Shown here in pieces: positions 1 to 7,163 of a stretch of DNA of 12,927 nucleotides; position 1 is the stretch's first letter; every line of letters starts with the position of its first letter. This DNA comes from an uncultured Collinsella sp. GTDB lineage: Bacteria > Actinomycetota > Coriobacteriia > Coriobacteriales > Coriobacteriaceae. The position numbers and the translations under genes are program-made. The notes under the pieces were generated by a model. That model was not told where the DNA came from and searched no databases. It worked only from the letters and a program-made list of their open reading frames with translations. The DNA lies in assembly GCA_902475375.1 (NCBI GenBank), contig CABRZC010000060.1, positions 1 to 12,927 on the forward strand. The letters run 5' to 3'.

Positions 1-1
1 C

Positions 2-70
2 TTCGTTAAACGGGCGCTAGGGCGCCGCCCTTACACCAACATTTTCGACGCGATCGAAATCATGGATTAA
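2..70 (+). CDS. C-terminal end of a plus-strand gene, 5' part outside the window
   Basis: The plus frame from base 2 is open to a TAA at 68-70 and reads ...GRRPYTNIFDAIEIMD, with GC-rich third positions (aac, ttc, gac, gcg, atc) like the real genes here. It has no start in the window, so it would be the last 22 codons of a gene lying to the left. It converges with the HD-GYP gene, whose stop is at 87-89, leaving 16 bases between the two stops. No family can be recognised from so short a tail. The alternative is a ten-codon minus-strand ORF (61-63 down to 31) behind an AAAGGAG motif, but that would need an unexplained leader function. Confidence 0.45.
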   Translation, partial: FVKRALGRRPYTNIFDAIEIMD

Positions 71-86
71 AACTCCTTTGGTCAAA

Positions 87-1967
87 CTAAATCGTGGGAA
101 ACGCGACAACGTCGGCGGGACGCGCCAACGTCTCGGCAATACGGTCTTGCACCTCGAGCAGGCAATCGAGCAGCAGCGGGTTAAAGGTGCCGCACTTACC
201 GTCCAGAATCATCTGGATCGCTTCCTCGTGCGGGATAGCGTCCTTGTACACGCGCACGCTCGTCAGAGCATCGTACACGTCGGCCACCGAGACCACCTGC
301 GCGGCAATAGGGATCTCGTCGCCCTTAAGGCCATCGGGATAACCCTTGCCGTCCCAGCGCTCGTGATGCCAACGCGCAATCTGGTACGCATATTCCATAA
401 GCGCATTGCCGACGTGATGGCGGCCCAGCTCAAGCAACATGTCGGCACCGATCGTGGTATGCGTCTTCATAATCTCGAACTCCTCGGTCGTAAGGCGCCC
501 GGGTTTGTTGAGAATCGCATCGTCAATCGACATCTTGCCGATATCGTGCAGCGCCGAAGCCAGGGCAATCGTGGAGCGCTCCTCATTGTCGAGGGAGATC
601 GCGCCGCTACGCTGGACCAGACAGCCAAGCAGCAGCTCGGTCAGCTTTTCGATGTTCGTAACGTGCCTGCCGCTCTCGCCGTTGCGAAGCTCCATGACGC
701 CGGCCATGATGTCGATGAGCATGCGACTGTTCTTGACGCGCTCGTTGTACTGCTGGGACAGCAGGTTCGTCAGGCGGCGCTGTTTGGCATATAGGCGGAT
801 GGTGTTGCTTACACGGCGGCGCACGACACGGGAGTCAAACGGGCGGTTGATATAGTCTGAGGCGCCCAGCTCGTACGCGCGCAGAACCATATCATCGGAA
901 TCTTCGCTCGAAATCATGATGACAGGCAGATTGTCACTAACCGATCGGCGCGACAGACCGGCCAGCACTTCAAAGCCGCTTATGCCCGGCATGACAATAT
1001 CCAGCAGCACGAGCGACAGCTCATCGCTATAGCGGTCGACCATGTCGAGCGCCGCACGACCGTTATCGGCCTCGAGGATGCAATACTCGTCCTTGAGCAT
1101 CTCGTTGAGAATGGCTCGGTTCATCTCGGAGTCATCGACAATTAGCACCGAAGGTTTTTCGCTTTGGAAGGCCTCGATGGAATCGGCATCGGTCACGACC
1201 GTACCGGCTTTTGCCTTAGCGCGGCTCAGTAACTGGACAGCACGGCCAACGCCCTCATCGACCGTCTCACCATGAATGCGAACGCCACCAACACATGCCG
1301 TCAAGCTCACGTACTCATGGCCCGGAATAATCGTGGAACGAACGGCATCGGACACCTGATGCAGGCGACGGGTGAAGTCATCGGAGGGAATATTGGGCAT
1401 GACAACCACAAACTTGTCGCAGCCATAGCGCACAAGCTCGTCAGTCGAACGGATTCCGCTGCGCATGGCTGTCGCCACAGCACCGAGCGCAAGGTCGCCG
1501 GCATGACGGCCACACGTATCGTTGAAGACCCTAAAATCATCAAGGTCAATCATCGCAACGCCGGCATTCATGCGGGCGCCACGAAGCTTTTCCTCGTAAT
1601 ATCGGCGATTGCGCACACTCGTCAGCACGTCGGTGTAGACAAGGTCCTCTTCTGCAGCCTCTTGCTCATCGATCGGACGCACCATCAGCAGGACGCGAGG
1701 CTCGCCCTCTACCTTCAGGGGGCGCAGGCGGGCGCGGTACTCAACGCCATCGTTGAGCAGTTGCTCCGACACCTCATCGGAATCTGTCAAGGCCTCAAGA
1801 CTTGCCTGGCGCAGACAAGGGCAGCGATCGCCGACGAGCAGGCAGTTAGGCTCGCTCTTAATCTGATCGGCCGACAGCAAACGTACCACGGGGTAGGTCT
1901 TCGCGACACGGGCGACCTCGGCGGCAGCCTCCTCGTCGGTTAGATTGACCTCGTGATTATTGAGCAT
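87..1967 (-). CDS. PAS-like / degenerate GGDEF / receiver / HD-GYP signalling protein
   Basis: A 626-residue soluble protein with no membrane segment. Residues ~1-105 look like the PAS-like region found in front of some GGDEF domains (CPC at 49-51). Residues ~108-260 are a GGDEF domain (DLDDF at 141-145) whose signature is GCDKF at 182-186 instead of GGDEF; loss of the acidic residue suggests no diguanylate cyclase activity. Residues ~272-392 are a receiver domain with acidic pocket D278/D279, phospho-acceptor D323 and arginine (R375) where lysine is usual. Residues ~412-615 are HD-GYP: H435, HD at 474-475, H503, HH at 534-535, GYP at 542-544, D563. HD-GYP proteins hydrolyse cyclic di-GMP, so the likely role is phosphorylation-controlled c-di-GMP turnover (inferred). 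No sensor kinase is adjacent. The ATG is preceded by GAAAGGG at good spacing. It appears monocistronic. Confidence 0.93.
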   Translation of the reverse strand: MLNNHEVNLTDEEAAAEVARVAKTYPVVRLLSADQIKSEPNCLLVGDRCPCLRQASLEALTDSDEVSEQLLNDGVEYRARLRPLKVEGEPRVLLMVRPIDEQEAAEEDLVYTDVLTSVRNRRYYEEKLRGARMNAGVAMIDLDDFRVFNDTCGRHAGDLALGAVATAMRSGIRSTDELVRYGCDKFVVVMPNIPSDDFTRRLHQVSDAVRSTIIPGHEYVSLTACVGGVRIHGETVDEGVGRAVQLLSRAKAKAGTVVTDADSIEAFQSEKPSVLIVDDSEMNRAILNEMLKDEYCILEADNGRAALDMVDRYSDELSLVLLDIVMPGISGFEVLAGLSRRSVSDNLPVIMISSEDSDDMVLRAYELGASDYINRPFDSRVVRRRVSNTIRLYAKQRRLTNLLSQQYNERVKNSRMLIDIMAGVMELRNGESGRHVTNIEKLTELLLGCLVQRSGAISLDNEERSTIALASALHDIGKMSIDDAILNKPGRLTTEEFEIMKTHTTIGADMLLELGRHHVGNALMEYAYQIARWHHERWDGKGYPDGLKGDEIPIAAQVVSVADVYDALTSVRVYKDAIPHEEAIQMILDGKCGTFNPLLLDCLLEVQDRIAETLARPADVVAFPTI

Positions 1968-1991
1968 ATGGGGCCCTTTCGATAGTTTCGC

Positions 1992-2020
1992 ATGGTAGCG
2001 GTGGGTTCCAAATGTTACAA
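1992..2020 (-). promoter_or_regulatory. Candidate promoter of the HD-GYP gene
   Basis: Reading the minus strand, TTGTAA (2020-2015) and TACCAT (1997-1992) are separated by 17 bases, each matching four of six consensus positions. Transcription would start about 15-20 bases upstream of the ATG at 1967. This is a by-eye assignment. Confidence 0.4.
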
Positions 2021-2028
2021 GGGTAACA
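2013..2028. promoter_or_regulatory. Perfect palindrome over the HD-GYP -35 region
   Basis: TGTTAC-aagg-GTAACA has 6-bp perfect arms and a 4-base spacer. It overlaps the candidate -35 hexamer of the HD-GYP gene. A further TGTTACA half-site occurs at about 2059. The position fits a repressor operator, but the binding protein is unknown. Confidence 0.35.
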
Positions 2029-2178
2029 CCTTGCCGATGCAGGTAAGCACGTAAATGCTGTTACATTTTTATGAGTTGGCAGACGGCGCGATTGAAGCCG
2101 CAGACGTGAGGTTTTGAGCACATTTGTTAACACGGCCGAAACGTTTGCGGATGAAGCCTGCTTTGGCTATTGCGGGCA

Positions 2179-2976
2179 CTAGAGCCCCAGGATGCCACGG
2201 ACGGCCCGGGCAGCCGCTGCCGGGCGATCGCGCAGGCCGTTGTGCGCGCCGGGAACCGTTACGAGTGGACAGTCCAAAAGCTCAGCCGCCACCCTCGTGC
2301 CCGCCTCGCGGGGCGTGCCAATCGAGAGCTCACCCAGGAGCACGGCGGCCACCGTTCTTGACGCGCGAACGCTATCCCAATCGGGAACGCAGGTCATAGT
2401 AATCCCGTATTCGTTTGCCATGAAACTGCGGCCGTTGCGCAGGGCATGCTTGGCTTCTGCCTCGGTTAACTTGGGGGCCTCAGGGTCCGAATCGCCGATG
2501 GCGCCCAGGAAGGCCCGTAATGCCCTGGAGACCTTTCCCGCGGCGATCATCTCTAGCAAAACCGGGGCCGCGCCCAGACCGGCACCCTCATCCGTCACGG
2601 CGGGTTCATGCAGGATCGCACGCGAGATTATGGTGGGGTTTGCACGGAGAAGCTCCAGCGTCACCAGCGTACCGGCACTGTGCGCGAGCACGTTTGTCGG
2701 AGCGCCAATACGCTCGATAACGGCCTGCAGGTCGGCGGCCTGGGCGGCGAGGTCGTAGCGTCCGTCCGCAGCGTCGCCGCTCTCGCCGCAACCGCGGCGA
2801 TCGTAGGCGATGACGCGATAGTCACGGGCGAGCTCGCGGGCGATACCGTCAAAAAAGACGCCGTCGACGCACGCACCGTGCACGCACACCAAGGCGGGTG
2901 TATCGGACGATACATCCGGGCCGGCATACTCACGGCAGGCGATCGTGGTGCCCGCATTCTCGACCGTAAATTCCAT
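2179..2976 (-). CDS. Alpha/beta-fold hydrolase
   Basis: From the ATG at 2976 the protein has 265 residues and the layout of a small alpha/beta hydrolase: oxyanion HGAC at 33-36, the YDRRGCGES strand-turn at 58-66, nucleophile elbow AHSAG with Ser100, and catalytic histidine in PGAHNG (His245). The acid is probably near E216 in LLGEL, but this is less clear. The first elbow residue is Ala rather than Gly, which the fold tolerates. No signal peptide is seen, so it is cytoplasmic; the substrate cannot be told. The frame extends 21 codons further to an ATG at 3039, but that stretch (MKGIGSGTVN...) is not conserved-looking and lacks a ribosome site, so I prefer 2976 although its own site (GATGGGG) is also weak. 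The gene is divergent from the radical SAM gene. No terminator is visible after it. Confidence 0.85.
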   Translation of the reverse strand: MEFTVENAGTTIACREYAGPDVSSDTPALVCVHGACVDGVFFDGIARELARDYRVIAYDRRGCGESGDAADGRYDLAAQAADLQAVIERIGAPTNVLAHSAGTLVTLELLRANPTIISRAILHEPAVTDEGAGLGAAPVLLEMIAAGKVSRALRAFLGAIGDSDPEAPKLTEAEAKHALRNGRSFMANEYGITMTCVPDWDSVRASRTVAAVLLGELSIGTPREAGTRVAAELLDCPLVTVPGAHNGLRDRPAAAARAVRGILGL

Positions 2977-3151
2977 GTTGTGCCCCATCGTCTTGTGCTT
3001 TGTTAACAGATTAACTGTACCCGACCCGATACCTTTCATGACGCGGCATCGAAGGCAGAGTTAAAAAACGAAACCTGCAAAGCACAAGCCCGGACCATAC
3101 GTTGGAGCCGATGCTATGCTTAAGCTCAACTGTCCCAAGGAGCATATGCCT

Positions 3152-3928
3152 ATGTCTACGTTTTTAAATGCCAGCCCCATCTTTGGGCCCGTCCGCAGCC
3201 GTCGCCTGGGCCTTTCGCTCGGTGTCAACATGATGCCGGCGAGTGGCAAGATCTGCACGTTCGACTGCATCTACTGCGAGAACGGTCTCAACGCCGAGCG
3301 CCCCTGCCACGAGCCGTACAACACAGCTGCCGTGGTACTCGACGCGCTCGAGGCAAAGCTGCGCGAGATGGCAGCCGAGGGCGAGCTCCCCGATGTGATC
3401 ACCTTCGCAGGCAACGGCGAGCCCACCGCCGCACCCGAATTTCCGCAGGCCATCGCCGGCGCCGTTGTGCTGCGCGACCAGCTAGCCCCAAACTCCAAGA
3501 TCGCCGTGCTCTCCAACGGCACGCGCGCCGACCGTCCCCAGGTGCACGATGCACTCATGATGGTCGACGACAACATCCTCAAGCTCGATACGGTCGACCC
3601 GGCATTTATCCAGCTGCTCGACCAGCCCGTTGGCCCCTACGATGTAGAGCACCAGATAGAGACGTTCGCAAACTTTAACGGTCATGTCATTATCCAGACG
3701 ATGTTTTTGAGCGGTGAGTACCGGGGCAAGTCTCTCGATAACACCGGCGAGGAGTACGTTGGCCCTTGGCTCTCGGCGCTCGAGCGCATTCGCCCACAGG
3801 AGGCGACCATTTACACGGTGGCGCGCGAAACACCGGTCGCCGGCCTTGCTAAAGCGGCGCCCGAGGTGCTCGACAAGATTGCTGCACGCGTGCGCGCCCT
3901 CGGCATCCCCTGCCAGGTGAGCTACTAG
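3152..3928 (+). CDS. Radical SAM protein, COG0731-like
   Basis: A 258-residue radical SAM protein. The cluster motif CTFDCIYC places the three cysteines at 35, 39 and 42 (CX3CX2C). Downstream are GNGEPT at 87-92, the SAM-contact motif, and SNGT at 121-124. The N-terminal GPVRSRRLGLSLG just before the cluster is typical of the COG0731 Fe-S oxidoreductase group related to wybutosine-synthesis enzymes, whose bacterial members have no assigned reaction. No extra cysteine cluster (SPASM or similar) is present at the C-terminus. The start is chosen because AAGGAG at 3136-3141 lies nine bases before ATG 3152; the in-frame ATG 3146 is too close, and ATG 3116 lacks a site. The gene stands alone and is followed by a palindromic repeat rather than a classic terminator. 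Confidence 0.9.
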   Translation: MSTFLNASPIFGPVRSRRLGLSLGVNMMPASGKICTFDCIYCENGLNAERPCHEPYNTAAVVLDALEAKLREMAAEGELPDVITFAGNGEPTAAPEFPQAIAGAVVLRDQLAPNSKIAVLSNGTRADRPQVHDALMMVDDNILKLDTVDPAFIQLLDQPVGPYDVEHQIETFANFNGHVIIQTMFLSGEYRGKSLDNTGEEYVGPWLSALERIRPQEATIYTVARETPVAGLAKAAPEVLDKIAARVRALGIPCQVSY

Positions 3929-3969
3929 CAAAACCACGCAGCAGCCAGTGCCCGCCATCCCGCCCCATC

Positions 3970-4036
3970 AGTTGCGGTGATATAGTTCCTATTTGTGCTG
4001 TTAAACCGCTTAAATCGGAACTATATCACCGCAACT
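3970..4036. repeat. Palindromic repeat, GTTGCGGTGA family, copy 1
   Basis: Perfect 20-bp inverted arms (3970-3989 and 4017-4036) begin AGTTGCGGTGATATAG on each strand. The 27-base middle can pair a little further (ATTT with AAAT). It lies 42 bases after the radical SAM stop and 21 bases before the -10 of the next gene. The right arm is followed by TTTTA, so it could also end transcription weakly. Copies 2 and 3 are at 11412-11478 and 12634-12702. Confidence 0.9.
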
Positions 4037-4057
4037 TTTATAGACGCGTGGGTGGGC

Positions 4058-4063
4058 TATACT
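4058..4063 (+). promoter_or_regulatory. Candidate -10 box (TATACT) of the methionine aminopeptidase gene
   Basis: TATACT matches five of six consensus bases and lies 25 bases before the ATG at 4089. No convincing -35 hexamer is present: the expected position falls at the foot of palindrome copy 1 (CTTTTA). Start of transcription near 4070 would leave a leader of about 18 bases containing AAAGGAAG. Confidence 0.45.
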
Positions 4064-4088
4064 AGCTGCGGATGAAAGGAAGTTAGCC

Positions 4089-4976
4089 ATGTTTGACAAA
4101 GGACCCGTGCCCGGCCGCAACGATGCTTGCTGGTGCGGCAGCGGCAAAAAATATAAGAAATGCCATAGCACCTTTGATGAGCGCCTCGAGCGCTTGTGGG
4201 AAGAGGGCTGGGAGGTTCTGCCCCGCACGCTCTACAAGACGCCCGCCGATATCGAGGGCATCAAGCGCTCGGCCGCCATCAACGTGGGCGTGCTCGATTA
4301 CGTAGGCGAGCACATCGCCGCGGGCATGACCACCAACCAGATCGACCAGATGATCTACGACTACACCGTCGAGCACGGCGGCACGCCGGCCGACCTCAAC
4401 TACGAGGGCTACCCCAAGAGCGTATGCACCTCGATCAACGACGTGGTCTGTCACGGTATCCCCTGCGATACGGACGTGCTGCACGAGGGCGACATCATCA
4501 ACGTCGACTGCTCCACGATCCTGGACGGCTACTTTAGTGATTCGAGCCGCATGTTCTGCATCGGTGAGGTCTCTGCCGAGCGCCAGCGCCTGGTCGAGGT
4601 CACCCGCGCCAGCGTGGAAGCGGGCTTGGCAGCCGTCAAGCCATGGTTGCCGCTCTCCGTTATGGCCGAAGCCGTGCAAAAGACGGTCGAGGACGCCGGC
4701 TTTAGCGTGGTGCGCGAGTACGGCGGACACGGCATTGGCAAGGAGTTCCACGAGGACCCGTTTGTGGGCTTTACCACCGAGGCGCCCGATGTGGACACCA
4801 TCATGGCTCCGGGCATGGTCTTTACCATCGAGCCCATGGTCAACGCCGGGGCGCCCGACATTAAGATTAGCAAGGGCGACGGCTGGTGCGTGCGCACCAA
4901 GGACGGCAGCGACTCGGCCCAGTGCGAGGTACAGCTCGTGGTGACCGAGGACGGCTACGAGCTGCTCAGCTGGTAG
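4089..4976 (+). CDS. map: Type I methionine aminopeptidase with N-terminal SEC-C zinc motif
   Basis: A 295-residue cytoplasmic enzyme that removes the initiator methionine from new proteins. Residues 8-26 form a SEC-C motif (PGRNDACWCGSGKKYKKCH) with zinc ligands C14, C16, C25 and H26, as at the SecA C-terminus. The catalytic domain (~50-295) keeps all five metal ligands of the E. coli enzyme by alignment: D140, D151, H214 (GGHGIG), E248 (TIEPM) and E280 (AQCE), plus H122 (CHGIP) and H221 (FHEDP). It is about 30-45 residues longer than E. coli Map because of the N-terminal extension, which in related proteins is thought to guide ribosome or protein contact (inference). Start: AAAGGAAG six bases before the ATG. 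It is a single gene, with a terminator directly after the stop. Confidence 0.96.
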   Translation: MFDKGPVPGRNDACWCGSGKKYKKCHSTFDERLERLWEEGWEVLPRTLYKTPADIEGIKRSAAINVGVLDYVGEHIAAGMTTNQIDQMIYDYTVEHGGTPADLNYEGYPKSVCTSINDVVCHGIPCDTDVLHEGDIINVDCSTILDGYFSDSSRMFCIGEVSAERQRLVEVTRASVEAGLAAVKPWLPLSVMAEAVQKTVEDAGFSVVREYGGHGIGKEFHEDPFVGFTTEAPDVDTIMAPGMVFTIEPMVNAGAPDIKISKGDGWCVRTKDGSDSAQCEVQLVVTEDGYELLSW

Positions 4977-4985
4977 CCGTACGAG

Positions 4986-5030
4986 CGCCGGATGCTGACG
5001 GGCACGCCCGTCTTGCATCCGGCGTTTTAT
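4986..5030 (+). terminator. Intrinsic terminator after map
   Basis: CGCCGGATGC (4986-4995) pairs perfectly with GCATCCGGCG (5015-5024), and the inner GACGGGC/GCCCGTC extends the stem. The tail is TTTTATTT. It starts about 10 bases after the map stop. Confidence 0.9.
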
Positions 5031-5052
5031 TTGAACGTTTTGCCTGATACAA

Positions 5053-5085
5053 CCTGCCAAAACAAACCCGTCCCTTTTTTGCAGG
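5053..5085. repeat. CCTGCC...GCAGG palindrome, copy 1
   Basis: CCTGCCAAAA (5053-5062) faces TTTTTGCAGG (5076-5085) with one mismatch; the middle contains GTCCC. It lies between the map terminator and the ribosome site of the dehydrogenase, so it would be in that gene's 5' leader. A closely similar element with perfect arms is at 7316-7354; both share CCTGCCAAAA and TCCCTTTTT in the same order. Confidence 0.7.
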
Positions 5086-5105
5086 CTGAGCGGAGAGGAC
5101 TGCTT

Positions 5106-6041
5106 GTGAACATCCTGGTTTTGCTGCCCGTCAATGACCGCCATCACGCAATTCTTGAGTCGAGCGCTCCGGGCGAGGACTTTATCTACACGAGCTCCGA
5201 CGCCATCACGCGTGAGCAGGTCGCCAACGCCGACGTGATCTTGGGCAACATAGACCCTGCTTTGCTTACCGCATGCAAGCATCTCCAGCTGTTGCAATTG
5301 CAGACCGCCGGCTATGACGATTACTTGGCCGCTGGCACCGTGCCGGCTGAAGCTAAGCTGTCTTGCTCGATCGGCGCCTACGGTCAGGCCGTGAGCGAGC
5401 ACATGTTTGCCATGGTCCTTTCCATGATGAAGCGCCTGCCCGGCTATCACGACTTGCAGCGCGAGCATCGCTGGGAGGATTTGGGGCCGGTTACCTCGCT
5501 CAAAAATGCCAACGTGCTGGTGCTGGGCGCGGGCGACATTGGCGGCCACTTTGCCACGCTCTGCCGCAGCATGGGTGCGCACGTCCGCGGCATCAAGCAC
5601 CATCCGCTCGTCTACCCCATTGTGTTTGAGGACATGGACGGCATGGACGCCCTACCTGAGCGCTTGGCGGAGGCCGACATCGTCGCATCCTTTATGCCAA
5701 GCACACCCGAGACCCGCGGCCTGGCGAACGCCGAGTTCTTCGCCGCGATGAAGCCGGGCGCCTTCTTTGCCAACGGCGGCCGCGGCGACCTTGTGGTCGC
5801 CGACGACTTGGTCGCCGCCTTGGAGTCGGGACATCTCGCCGGCGCCGCGGTCGACGTCACCGACCCCGAGCCCCTGCCCGCGACAAGCCCGCTGTGGGAT
5901 GCGCCCAACATGCTCATCACACCGCACGTCTCTGGCTGGTTCCATCTAGCCGCCACCCTCAACAACGTCGTCGACATTGCCGCGGAGAATCTGCGTCACC
6001 TGCAGGCCGGCGAGACCCTGCGCTGCTGGATCGAGCATTAG
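5106..6041 (+). CDS. D-isomer-specific 2-hydroxyacid dehydrogenase
   Basis: From GTG 5106 the protein has 311 residues, the usual length of the family that interconverts 2-oxoacids and D-2-hydroxyacids. The nucleotide-binding loop is GAGDIG (141-146). The catalytic triad is R226 (NGGRGDL), E255 (DPEP) and H274 (TPHVSG). The end of the second Rossmann strand reads GIKHHP, basic rather than the acidic residue of NAD enzymes, suggesting NADP(H) preference (inference). The substrate is not readable; it is not a full-length phosphoglycerate dehydrogenase, as the C-terminal ACT domain is missing. The start is set by GGAGAGGA at 5092-5099, six bases before GTG. The frame is open upstream to ATG 4992, but that lies inside the map terminator and translates it. 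A hairpin follows the stop directly. Confidence 0.92.
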   Translation: MNILVLLPVNDRHHAILESSAPGEDFIYTSSDAITREQVANADVILGNIDPALLTACKHLQLLQLQTAGYDDYLAAGTVPAEAKLSCSIGAYGQAVSEHMFAMVLSMMKRLPGYHDLQREHRWEDLGPVTSLKNANVLVLGAGDIGGHFATLCRSMGAHVRGIKHHPLVYPIVFEDMDGMDALPERLAEADIVASFMPSTPETRGLANAEFFAAMKPGAFFANGGRGDLVVADDLVAALESGHLAGAAVDVTDPEPLPATSPLWDAPNMLITPHVSGWFHLAATLNNVVDIAAENLRHLQAGETLRCWIEH

Positions 6042-6044
6042 ATT

Positions 6045-6142
6045 GTTCCGGCGTTTTACCAAACGCCGGAACCCCTCGACGCTGCGAGCCCCATGGGTTC
6101 CGCCGTTCTAACGAACGGCGGACCGGTCGACGCTGCGAGCCC
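6045..6142 (+). repeat. Tandem hairpin pair with 16-bp direct repeats
   Basis: Hairpin 1 has a perfect 12-bp stem (6045-6056 with 6061-6072, loop TACC). Hairpin 2 has a 10-bp stem (6099-6108 with 6113-6122, loop TAAC). The stems are related, CCGGCGTTT versus CCGCCGTTC, with the changes matched on the other arm. Each is followed by an identical TCGACGCTGCGAGCCC (6076-6091 and 6127-6142), giving a unit of about 51 bases. Neither hairpin has a T-tail, though hairpin 1 lies just three bases after the dehydrogenase stop. Confidence 0.85.
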
Positions 6143-6171
6143 GCCGTTTGGCCAATCTGCCGTTCAATTTC

Positions 6172-6201
6172 AAAGGCGCGACCAGAAGGTCAGCGCCTTT
6201 T
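6172..6201. terminator. Intrinsic terminator, probably bidirectional
   Basis: AAAGGCGC (6172-6179) pairs with GCGCCTTT (6193-6200); GACC/GGTC extends the stem around an AGAA loop, with one bulged base. The plus-strand tail is TTTTCATTT; the minus strand also ends in TTT. It sits between the convergent dehydrogenase and toxin genes, so it can serve both. It is itself enclosed by TCTGCCGTT (6156-6164) and AACGGCAGA (6224-6232). Confidence 0.8.
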
Positions 6202-6273
6202 CATTTCACGGCACCTTAGCTCAAACGGCAGACTCTCGCTGACTTTTGCTCAACCTGTGGGGTCTTCAAATTG

Positions 6274-6765
6274 TTAGAGCGTTGCTAAGTAATTCTTTGC
6301 GTCTTCTACGCTCATTGCTGCGACAGGCGCGTGTGAACAGAGTTTGACATCGTTGGTGACCAGTAAATCTGCTTGGGAGCGCATCGCTGCCGCGATGATT
6401 AAATCGTCTTCGTAATCGCTATGGAGCTTACGCTGCTTACTCGCCATCCACATGTCGCTCAGGTCGCAGGGCACGGGCGTAGCAAGTTGCGACAACACGT
6501 CGAGGCAATCCCATGCAAGTGATGTCGCCGCCACGGCGGCATCTTGGGATAGTGAGCCATGCTCGCGCCGATACCATGCCTTATGTTCGCTTGAAATCAA
6601 ATAGAACAGATCTTTGGACGATGTCGCCGCATACAGCAAATCCACCTGCGCCGTGCATGCATCGCGTAAAAACTCAATCGCCACCGAACGACCACGTCGT
6701 GAGGGAATGAAGTAATCGAGCCACACGTTGGTGTCAACCAAGATACGCCTTGGAGCCTCACTCAT
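6274..6765 (-). CDS. PIN-domain toxin (VapC-like ribonuclease)
   Basis: A 163-residue PIN-domain protein. PIN toxins are metal-dependent RNases that cut tRNA, rRNA or mRNA. The acidic residues are in order: D11 in VDTN, D17 soon after, D120 in the SDYEDDLIIAAA helix, and D139 in VTND. Length is slightly above classic VapC (~130-140). The ATG overlaps the end of the antitoxin gene by 8 bases, so the two are translationally coupled. It is most like the PIN_3-type group with the YED motif (from memory). The target RNA cannot be predicted. Transcription runs toward the bidirectional terminator at 6172-6201. Confidence 0.9.
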   Translation of the reverse strand: MSEAPRRILVDTNVWLDYFIPSRRGRSVAIEFLRDACTAQVDLLYAATSSKDLFYLISSEHKAWYRREHGSLSQDAAVAATSLAWDCLDVLSQLATPVPCDLSDMWMASKQRKLHSDYEDDLIIAAAMRSQADLLVTNDVKLCSHAPVAAMSVEDAKNYLATL

Positions 6766-7138
6766 AGAGCCAGCTCATCTCCTCGCCATAGCGATCCGCA
6801 TAGGCATTCCGTTTGAGCTCTTCGTCGTCCGATGGCTGAGCCCTGACCATATCGATTCCCGACTCACGGCAAGCGGCAGCGAACAGCTTCGACCCCTGAT
6901 CCATGAGCTCGAGCTTACGTTTGGCGGCCTTTTCGCGCTCGCGCTGTTCCGCCCGGGCACGACTGGGCAGCAGGATATCCTCGAGCGCGCCGGGCCGATC
7001 AGCCAGAGATGCCGCAAGTTGCCAGAGCGCACGCACCGCTTGGCTCGGCGTCATACCGGCCCTGGAGAGAGCGGCGTCCCCACTCCTTTTAAGATCGGCA
7101 TCGAGACGCACGTTGATCTGAGCGGCTGTTGTGGTCAT
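6758..7138 (-). CDS. RelB/DinJ-type ribbon-helix-helix antitoxin
   Basis: A 126-residue protein. Residues 5-45 (QINVRLDADLKRSGDAALSR then MTPSQAVRALWQLA) match the ribbon-helix-helix DNA-binding fold of RelB/DinJ antitoxins, which dimerise and repress their own operon. The charged, helical remainder (REREKAAKRKLELMDQ, then a C-terminal tail) is the likely toxin-binding part. It lies directly upstream of the PIN toxin with an 8-base overlap. AAGGAGG is well spaced before the ATG. A RelB/DinJ-like antitoxin more often partners RelE/YafQ toxins than PIN toxins, so this is a mixed pair. Confidence 0.87.
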   Translation of the reverse strand: MTTTAAQINVRLDADLKRSGDAALSRAGMTPSQAVRALWQLAASLADRPGALEDILLPSRARAEQREREKAAKRKLELMDQGSKLFAAACRESGIDMVRAQPSDDEELKRNAYADRYGEEMSWLYE

Positions 7139-7163
7139 GACCCCTCCTTAATACTTCAAAACT

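Noticed and set aside
31..63. Ten-codon minus-strand ORF after an AAAGGAG motif
   Set aside because: The overlapping plus-strand frame reads as a natural protein C-terminus with typical codon use; the short ORF would have to be a leader with no visible target.
4992..5105. Upstream ATG start for the dehydrogenase
   Set aside because: It would translate the map terminator and the palindrome; the GTG at 5106 has a strong ribosome site and gives the normal family N-terminus.
4083..5603. 506-residue minus-strand ORF
   Set aside because: It is antisense to map and the dehydrogenase, which have complete catalytic motifs, and it runs through the map terminator; it is an artefact of GC-rich codon use.
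6076..6142. Possible CRISPR from two identical 16-bp repeats
   Set aside because: Only two copies, the intervening DNA is itself a related hairpin, and there are no cas genes.
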